Source: Lotus japonicus (lineage: Eukaryota > Streptophyta > Magnoliopsida > Fabales > Fabaceae). From it: DNA of 64,000 bases. Positions within the stretch are counted from its first letter, which is position 1. Each line of letters opens with the position of its first letter. The stretch covers positions 64,502,722 to 64,566,721 of the forward strand of contig NC_080045.1 in assembly GCF_012489685.1 (NCBI RefSeq), written 5' to 3'. The notes beneath the pieces are model-generated. The model made no database searches. It had not been told where the DNA came from and saw only the letters and a program-made list of their open reading frames with translations. The position numbers and the translations under genes are program-made. Positions 57,916-64,000 of this stretch are shown piece by piece.

Positions 57916-58039
57916 ATATGTTGGAATAATAGGTCCGCCAGTTAAACTACGGAAGGCAAATATGTGCTGCCGCATATTAAAGTGCGGACAGAACAAAGTT
58001 TTTTAGATTGATTGAGCTTATTTTGTTGATTGCAGCATA

Positions 58040-59900
58040 ATGATACCTGAGGAAGTAAATAGGCCCAATATGGAGATTGTGCCTTCTGTGGATCTTACAA
58101 AAGCTTTCACCACTAGCCAAGTAAGTTTTGTTCAATTTAACAAGTTAGGCACTATGTGTAGGTCATGCGATGTATACTTAATTGAGTTTTTAAATGTTGT
58201 AGGCTTTTGAATCCTCCAAAGATCTTGTTAATTGGGCCAAAGCTGTAGGTAAAGAGCATGACTATGTTATTATTATTCAGAAGTCGGACTATGGATCTGA
58301 CAAAAGGAGGGTCGTGATGACACTAGGATGTGAGCATGGCGGCAAATATAAACCATCCACATCGGTGTTAAAGCGAAATCGGACTGGAACTAAGAAGTGT
58401 AATTGTCCATTCAGGCTAAGGGCAAGGCGTATTAATAAAGATAAAATGTGGACGGTGCTTGTGCATAGTGGGATCCATAATCATGACACTGCTGAGGTTT
58501 TGCAGGGTCACTCATATGTTGGCCGTCTAAATCCAGAGGAAAAGGCGATGGTGGGAGAAATGATTGAAGAAATGGTCAAGGCCAATGATATTTTGATTGC
58601 TATAAGGAAACACAACCCAACCAACTTGACTAGAATTAAACAGATTTACAATGAGAAGCAAGCATACAACAGGTTGAAGAGGGGATCGTTGACCGAGATG
58701 CAACACTTGATGAAGTTGTTGGAAGAACACAAATACGCACATTGGTCCAGGGTGCAGGATGGTACTGATGTGGTCAGATCTTTGTTTTGGGCACACCCTG
58801 ATTCCATTCACTTATTCAATGAGTTTCCTCATGTTGTGATTCTGGATAGTACATACAAGACCAATAGGTACAGGATCCCTTTACTTGAGATGGTGGGGGT
58901 TACGTTGACAAATTTGACATACTCAATTGCTTTTGCGTACATGGAGAATGAGCAAAAGGATGAGGTTGTTTGGGCTGTGAATAGATTAAAAGACTTGATC
59001 ATTAATGAGGACAATCTGCCGAAGGTCTTTGTTACAGACAAAGACCAAGTTTTGATGGAAGCATTGGAAACTGTTTTTCCCGCAGCTCGCTGTCTTCTAT
59101 GTCAGTTTCATGTACTTAAGAGTGTAACTGGCGAGATGAAGAAACTTGTGAAAGACATTGAGACACGTGAAGACATTACTGATAGATGGAATCGGTTGAT
59201 GTATGCTGCCAACGAGGTTGAGTATGATAAAGCTGTGGGTGCTATGTCGAATACCGGTGAGCTTTGGACTTACATTGAGACTAACTGGTTGCCTTTGAGA
59301 AGCAAGTTTGTGAAGTTTGAGATTGATACTTGTATGCACATGGGGTGCACGACAACAAACAGGTAATTTGTTGCTATCCTTCACTTTTTTTACTTCAACT
59401 GTAAAATGTTTGGCAAAATGTTTTCTGTTTTTTTTATTTCATGTTTATACCATGCGCAGAGTTGAGGGGGCACACTCAAAGCTGAAGAAACTATTGTCCG
59501 ACAGTAAGGGTGACTTGGTCATTGCGTGGACTGCGATGAACAAGTTTATTATCATGCAGCATGACAAGATAAAGGAGTCCTTCCAGCTCAGTATAAATTC
59601 ATGTCGATTGTGCTTGTCAATAAAGATCATTTCGTTGGGGTAAATCCTTATCCTTTATCCTTCATAATACGTATATGTAAAACCTTATACTTTTATGTTT
59701 ATACTCTTCTTTGCTTGTAGGTTACTCTTCGTGAAGGCCATCCAATGCCGACCACAGCTCACTTGTGGGCATACAACTGTCACCCGGATGCAAGAAAATG
59801 GGAAGAGCCTTACAAAGAGCGCATTGAAGAATACGCGGCTTATCTGAAACAAAAAAATGGAGGATGTATTGATGATATTATTGACCTTAGTGATGATTAA
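58040..59900 (+). pseudogene. FAR1-type MULE transposase with out-of-frame OTU-like tail
   Basis: Exons 58040-58120, 58203-59362, 59460-59639 and 59721-59900 have GT-AG borders. The first two and the start of the third give about 450 residues in one frame. They comprise a FAR1/WRKY-GCM1-like zinc-binding domain (LGCEHGG, KKCNCPFRLRARR, GIHNHD, about 40-110) and a MULE transposase core with D242 (VVILDSTYKTNRYR), D306 (VFVTDKDQ), the C2H motif CLLCQFH and a candidate catalytic E416 (RVEGAHSKLKK). The SWIM finger that should follow is absent. Near 59575 the sequence jumps to the tail of an OTU-like protease domain (YKFMSIVLVNKDHFVG, then VTLREGHPMP, ending IDLSDD at a stop), but in a different frame. 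An internal deletion has apparently fused the two ends, so the gene is probably defective unless an unseen splice restores it. Confidence 0.82.
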
Positions 59901-60082
59901 TTATGTTGGATCATTAAGTTGTTTTGTAACGAATTGCTTGTAATTTATATGCGTGTAACGGATGATTACTTTGAACTTTATAACTGTCTCCTTAAATAGT
60001 TTGTGATGCCTCTGGATTGTTATAACTGACAGGAAATCAGTCTGTGCATGCCTCTGTTATAACTATCATTAATTTTCACCCT

Positions 60083-60570
60083 GTCCACACTTATAACTGC
60101 GGTAGGTCATGACGCATCTGTAAGAGGTACTGTAAGCCTCATTAATAGAACCAATTTCCCGTGGTTATAACTGCGGATGTGTTTATATTTTCACCCTGTC
60201 CGCACTTATAACTGCGGTAGGTCATGACGCATCTGTAAGAGGTACTGTAAGCCTCATTAATAGAACCAATTTCCCGTGGTTATAACTGCGGAGGTGTTTA
60301 TATTTTCACCCTGTCCGCACTTATAACTGCGGTAGGTCATGACGCATCTGTAAGAGGTACTGTAAGCCTCATTAATAGAACCAATTTCCCGTGGTTATAA
60401 CTGCAGATGTGTTTATATTTTCACCCTGTCCGCACTTATAACTGCGGTAGGTCATGACGCATCTGTAAGAGGTACTGTAAGCCTCATTAATAGAACCAAT
60501 TTCCCGTGGTTATAACTGCGGAGGTGTTTATATTTTCACCCTGTCTGCACTTATAACTGCGGTAGGTGAT
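60083..60570. repeat. 115-bp tandem array in the MULE
   Basis: GTCATGACGCATCTGTAAGA occurs at 60106, 60221, 60336 and 60451, exactly 115 bases apart, and a fifth partial unit ends at about 60568. Each unit carries two 18-bp palindromes, CCGCACTTATAACTGCGG and CCGTGGTTATAACTGCGG. Units are nearly identical, so the array is young. It lies between the 3' ends of the two MULE genes. Confidence 0.93.
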
Positions 60571-60878
60571 TTTTTGGCAGAAAACTTTTGGTTCATATAA
60601 CATGAATGTATCTCACTATATTTCTAACCATAACATTTGGGCCAGTGATAACATGAATGTATGATGCTAAACAAATTATCCAACAACACATAACAAAAGA
60701 TCTGAAATTATCCAACAAACACCTAGTTGCATTATCCAACTAAACATAACAGAAGATCCGAAATTATCCAACAAACACACATAGATGCATTATCCAACAA
60801 AACACATAACAAAAGACCCGAAATTAAACAACATCATTATCCAACAAAATAAATATAAAAGTACAAAGGTCCCTAAAT

Positions 60879-63245
60879 CTAACGCCTAGAATTTGAAGGC
60901 CCAGCTCCCGAGTCCCGTCCCCTAATCTTTCTTCCCCTCCCGTGCACTGCTCCCTCGATGATGGTATGCATATTGTGCACCGCATCCCACATCGGTGAAC
61001 CCGGCGGGGGCGATCCATCTGTCGTCGGATCAACCGCAATGCCAGAGTACAACGCAAGCTCCGCAAACTGGCTCTGAAATGACAATATATAAGGTCAATA
61101 TACATAGGCATACACATAATCGTAATGTAAGCCACATGGCAAAAACAAGTGTCAGTACCTCTACAAATGCGAAGCGGTCGCCTTTGTACTCATCTGGGAC
61201 CATGTAAGGGTGTGAGACCTTGATATACCAAGGAGTGTATTCGCCAGTGGTCTGAAAAGGGAAAGCAGCTTCTTCCGATAGATGGCAAATGTGATCATTC
61301 CAGTGCGCAAATCGACGATCACACTCCCGGCACGTAACTGACGATGGTGGGGGATCTGGCACATACTGAATCCGGCCAAACTGCCTGATGACTCGATCTG
61401 GGAGGTATGGGAATATCATCCCGGCATGCCTGATAAATCCCCTATACAAGGCAACCTGAGGGAAGGGCCAGTGAGCATAGTGCTCTACATAAGGTCTCCA
61501 AATCACAGAACTGGCCGGAAACGTATCCAGGTTCATCCTCTTCTGCGCAACCTCAGTAGTCCCTCGAAGCGCCTCCCAAGTTAGTGCAACGGGCCTGTCT
61601 GGTGTGTAGGCAGGGTTGTCCCTACGCTCAAACAAGGACCCGGGGAAGTGGGCAAACACCCATGACTGCAAAAGAGAAAATGCCAAAGTATGATGCTAAT
61701 TATTTAATAACAAACGTTTTAACAATAATTACAAAGAAATAACAATACCTGCAGAAGAGATAAATAACCAGCAACAGACTTAGCACCGTTCCTACTGGCC
61801 TCCCCGAGCTGACCATACAAGTAAGCCAAAGTGGCAGCTCCCCAATTCCACCTTGATGCATTCTCAACATCTTCAAACAGAGACAAATACACATCACCAA
61901 TATATGTGTTGCTCTTGTCACAGAAAAGGGTCATGCCAATCAACCGCAGCATATAAGCTCGGCATGCAGGAACTTCATTGTTGGCCTCTACGTGTTTCTC
62001 CACAATAGCTTGGAGAAAGCTAAAGCGAAGAGATGGACCCCTACAAGCATCAAACTCCTCCATCACAAGCTCAATGTCCACATCAAGTAACTGAGCAACC
62101 GCAGGAGCCGCCTCTTCCCTAGTCGGGTTACCAAAGGAGAAGAACTCACCCTCTACGGGCAAGTGGAGTAATGTTGAGACATCTTCAAGTGTGATCGTCA
62201 TTTCCCCCCAGGGTAAGTGGAAAGATGACGTCTCAGGATGCCATCGCTCAACAAAAGCAGAAATAATGCTCTGGTCAACACTCGGGCTTGTGCATTTCAT
62301 CACCCACCGCAAACCTGCATTATGCACCGCACCCCTTATGTACCGAGCATGATGGACTACAGGATGACACATCCTCCCATGATTATAGGTCTTGAGCACA
62401 CCTCTAGTCTCATAATTTGGCCGCTTGTATGACCTCCATATGTCACGAGCTATATGTTCGCCATACTTAGTCAACAAGCAAAGGTCAAACGGACCTCCCT
62501 CATACCACAACTTGTTCTCATCTTCCTCATCACCAGACTCCTCATCAAACTCTGCCTCGAGGCCAGCACCGACATCCTCCTCAGCCTCCTCCTCACCACT
62601 AGTCTCCTCCTCACCACTAGTTTCCTCCTCACCACTAGTCTCCTCCTCCGCCTCAGTGTCATCATCCGGCTGATCAGCCATAATCTCATCATCCTGCTGA
62701 TCCTGTACAGCAGGCTCTTGTTCAACATTCCTACCCCTTCCTCTACCCCTTCCTCGACCCCTTCCTCTACCCCTTCCTCTATTAGCCTCTTCTAACCGTT
62801 TGCGGTTAGAAGCATGAGTGGAGCTACGATCCCGTGGAGCAGTAGGTTCAGTAGAAGAACCAACAACACGGGCAGTTTTCCTAGGAGGCCTGAAAATTAA
62901 AAATACAAAAATTAATACTCATACACAACAATTTATTAACATAAACAACAGTTTATTAACATAAACAACAGTTTGCTAACATAAAAAATAATTTATAAAC
63001 ATTCAGAGAAAATTCAGAGAGAATTAAAAAAAAATTGACAGGCTAACCGCACTTAAACTTGCGGTAGGTATAAAAAATTTGACAGGCGTACCGCACTTAA
63101 ACATGCGGTAGGCATAAAACCTGTCCGCGGTTTAGAGTGCGGGAAAGTCACGAAACCTCCTCCCATTGCAGAATCAAATCGAGGGACTGAAATTTAACAC
63201 GAAATACAACCTAAGCCTCAAAAACTTGTAAGAAATAACTTACAT
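60879..63245 (-). CDS. Plant mobile domain (PMD) protein carried by the MULE
   Basis: Four minus-strand exons: the first contributes only AT of the start codon (63245-63244); then 62889-61749, 61665-61159 and 61073-60879 join in frame to 614 residues. The ATG is split by the first intron (AT before GTAAGT, G after CAG). The N-terminal part has an RG repeat (about residues 37-51, from an 18-base DNA repeat) and an acidic tract with TSGEEE three times (about 80-100). The PMD (aminotransferase-like, about 130-520) shows WHPETSSFHLPWGEMTITLEDVS (as WHPETSSFHLPW and GEMTITLEDVS), FACRGPSL-like and YVEHYAHWPFP segments and ends with a short GRGRK tail. PMD proteins such as MAIN and MAIL1 act in the nucleus on genome stability and silencing, and PMDs are also known inside transposons. 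No stop or shift is seen, so it looks functional. The role for the element is unknown. Confidence 0.88.
63047..63142. repeat. Right cluster of CCG...CGG palindromic motifs
   Basis: CCGCACTTAAACTTGCGG at 63047-63064, CCGCACTTAAACATGCGG at 63091-63108 and CCGCGGTTTAGAGTGCGG at 63125-63142. The first two lie in a 44-base direct repeat that starts TTGACAGGC. Confidence 0.85.
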
Positions 63246-63576
63246 TGTTGTTCTTCTTGTGGGTTATGGGTTGTTGTTGTATTTTGTGGGTTACTCCTTC
63301 TTGACTTGGTCTCCTTCTTCCTCTTCTACTTCAACTTCTTCTTCTTACTTCTTCTTCTTACTGGTTGTCCTCCTTTCTCTTCCTCTTCTTGACTTGGTTG
63401 TGGGTTAATGTGGGTTTGAGAGACTTGATTTTGTGAGGGTTGAAACTTTTGAAATTGGGTGGGAGAGGAAGATGGTATACGGTTGAAAGAGGGGGGAGGG
63501 TTTGTAGAGATAAGATAGTTTTTTTTTTTAAATTTAAATTACTGAAGGGTATTTTAGTCTTTTCGCGTATTTGGGG

Positions 63577-63618
63577 GTGGCGGACTTAGCAAAAAAGGGG
63601 GCGCAAATAGTCTCTGCC
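63577..63618 (-). repeat. MULE right terminal inverted repeat
   Basis: On the minus strand GGCAGAGACTATTTGCGCCC and onward to GCTAAGTCCGCCA. Confidence 0.9.
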
Positions 63619-63627
63619 TATTGTTTA
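63619..63627. repeat. MULE target-site duplication, right
   Basis: TATTGTTTA, identical to 54303-54311. Confidence 0.95.
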
Positions 63628-64000
63628 TTAATGATGATAAAAAACTATATATATAATATTATGTAAAAAAAATAATGAAATAATTTTAATTTAAAAATTT
63701 CATATCTGCGAAGATGTATATGCACTAGGATTACTCAATGATACAAGACTACGGTGTTGCTGGATAAAAAATTGCACGCACACACACACACACAATATTG
63801 TTGGTGCAGGTGAGGCCGCAAATGAAGTGGGTGCGGCGAGGGAGTGAACAAGGGTCGATGGTGACTTCCAGGAGGCTAGAGGGTTTGATTGATGCCTTGA
63901 AGGAAAATTAGTCTAACATGAAAAGAAATAAAACAAAACATCGGAAAAAAAATACAAAAATTGACAAATTCATATCTAACATGAAAAGAAAAGAAATATA
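63628..64000. other. SPH-type 3' flank at the window edge
   Basis: AT-rich DNA with a (CA)n run at 63776-63794. From about 63905 it repeats TCTAACATGAAAAGAAAT and TTGACAAATT, the words lying 250-450 bases downstream of SPH copies 1-3 (for example 25565-25600). Another SPH copy on the minus strand should start just beyond the window. Confidence 0.6.

Larger units (their letters stand above)
54312..63618. mobile_element. Complete Mutator-like element (9.3 kb) with transposase and PMD gene
   Basis: Both ends begin GGCAGAGAC (A/T) ATTTGCGCC and continue to TTTTGCTAAGTCCGCCA, a terminal inverted repeat of about 41 bases. A perfect 9-base duplication (TATTGTTTA) flanks it, the Mutator length. Left to right it holds a subterminal region with leader exon, a solo LTR (54816-57915) in the leader intron, a FAR1-type transposase gene (58040-59900, +), a 115-bp tandem array, an intact plant-mobile-domain gene (63245-60879, -) and a right subterminal region. 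Perfect target duplication and nearly matching TIRs suggest fairly recent insertion. Because the transposase is damaged, it probably cannot move itself now. Confidence 0.93.

Noticed and set aside
60083..60570. CRISPR-like regularly spaced repeat
   Set aside because: Units of 115 bases are contiguous with no unique spacers, and this is plant nuclear DNA.
62425..62795. Plus-strand Ser/Leu-rich frames
   Set aside because: Antisense of the acidic and RG repeats of the PMD gene; simple-sequence translation.

Overview
The window is plant nuclear DNA, most likely from a papilionoid legume. All protein genes are split by GT-AG introns, the intergenic DNA is AT-rich, and it is packed with plant transposon families (LINE, Ty3-type solo LTRs, MULE, hAT, CACTA, Stowaway, Helitron-like). 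The legume assignment rests on gene and repeat flavour only; I could not run a search.

Region 1 (about 1-22.3 kb) is an ordinary gene island. It holds a LINE fragment at the left edge, a SASA/SGNH carbohydrate esterase (1388-2515, +), plastid 3-phosphoglycerate dehydrogenase (5059-7897, +), a ten-exon chloroplast NhaD-type Na+/H+ antiporter (8959-14849, -), a duplicated tract carrying two CACTA transposon ends, stress-enhanced protein 1 (17374-19132, +) and an SLX9-like ribosome-biogenesis gene (19778-21551, -). The esterase, PGDH and SEP1 match three near-adjacent Arabidopsis chromosome 4 genes (At4g34215, At4g34200, At4g34190), so this looks like a conserved block with the antiporter set between.

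Region 2 (about 22.3-30 kb) is a tandem array of small secreted S-protein homologues (self-incompatibility S1 family) on the minus strand at 22.7, 25.7 and 28.4 kb. A broken fourth copy lies at 49.9 kb, and the right edge of the window carries the 3' flank of what should be a fifth. The copies share promoter and downstream sequence, so whole 2.7-3 kb units were duplicated and then pushed apart by transposons.

Region 3 (about 30-50 kb) separates copies 3 and 4. It contains a solo LTR with a perfect 5-bp target duplication, and then a mosaic in which pieces of at least four unrelated host genes lie on one strand with their introns: an EHD endocytosis GTPase, homomeric acetyl-CoA carboxylase, the proteasome ATPase RPT6 and an external NAD(P)H dehydrogenase (NDB). 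A Helitron-type 3' terminus (stem-loop followed by CTAG) sits at the downstream edge, so a gene-capturing Helitron is the best explanation.

Region 4 (about 50.5-64 kb) holds a decayed LINE interrupted by a 1-kb hAT element, Stowaway MITEs, and a complete 9.3-kb Mutator-like element (54312-63618) with 41-bp TIRs and a perfect 9-bp target duplication. That element carries a FAR1-type transposase gene with a degenerate OTU-like tail and, facing it, an intact 614-residue plant-mobile-domain gene. A solo LTR sits in the leader intron of the transposase. An 18-bp palindromic motif (CCGCACTT..AACTGCGG type) is scattered through its subterminal and intergenic DNA and is absent from its genes.
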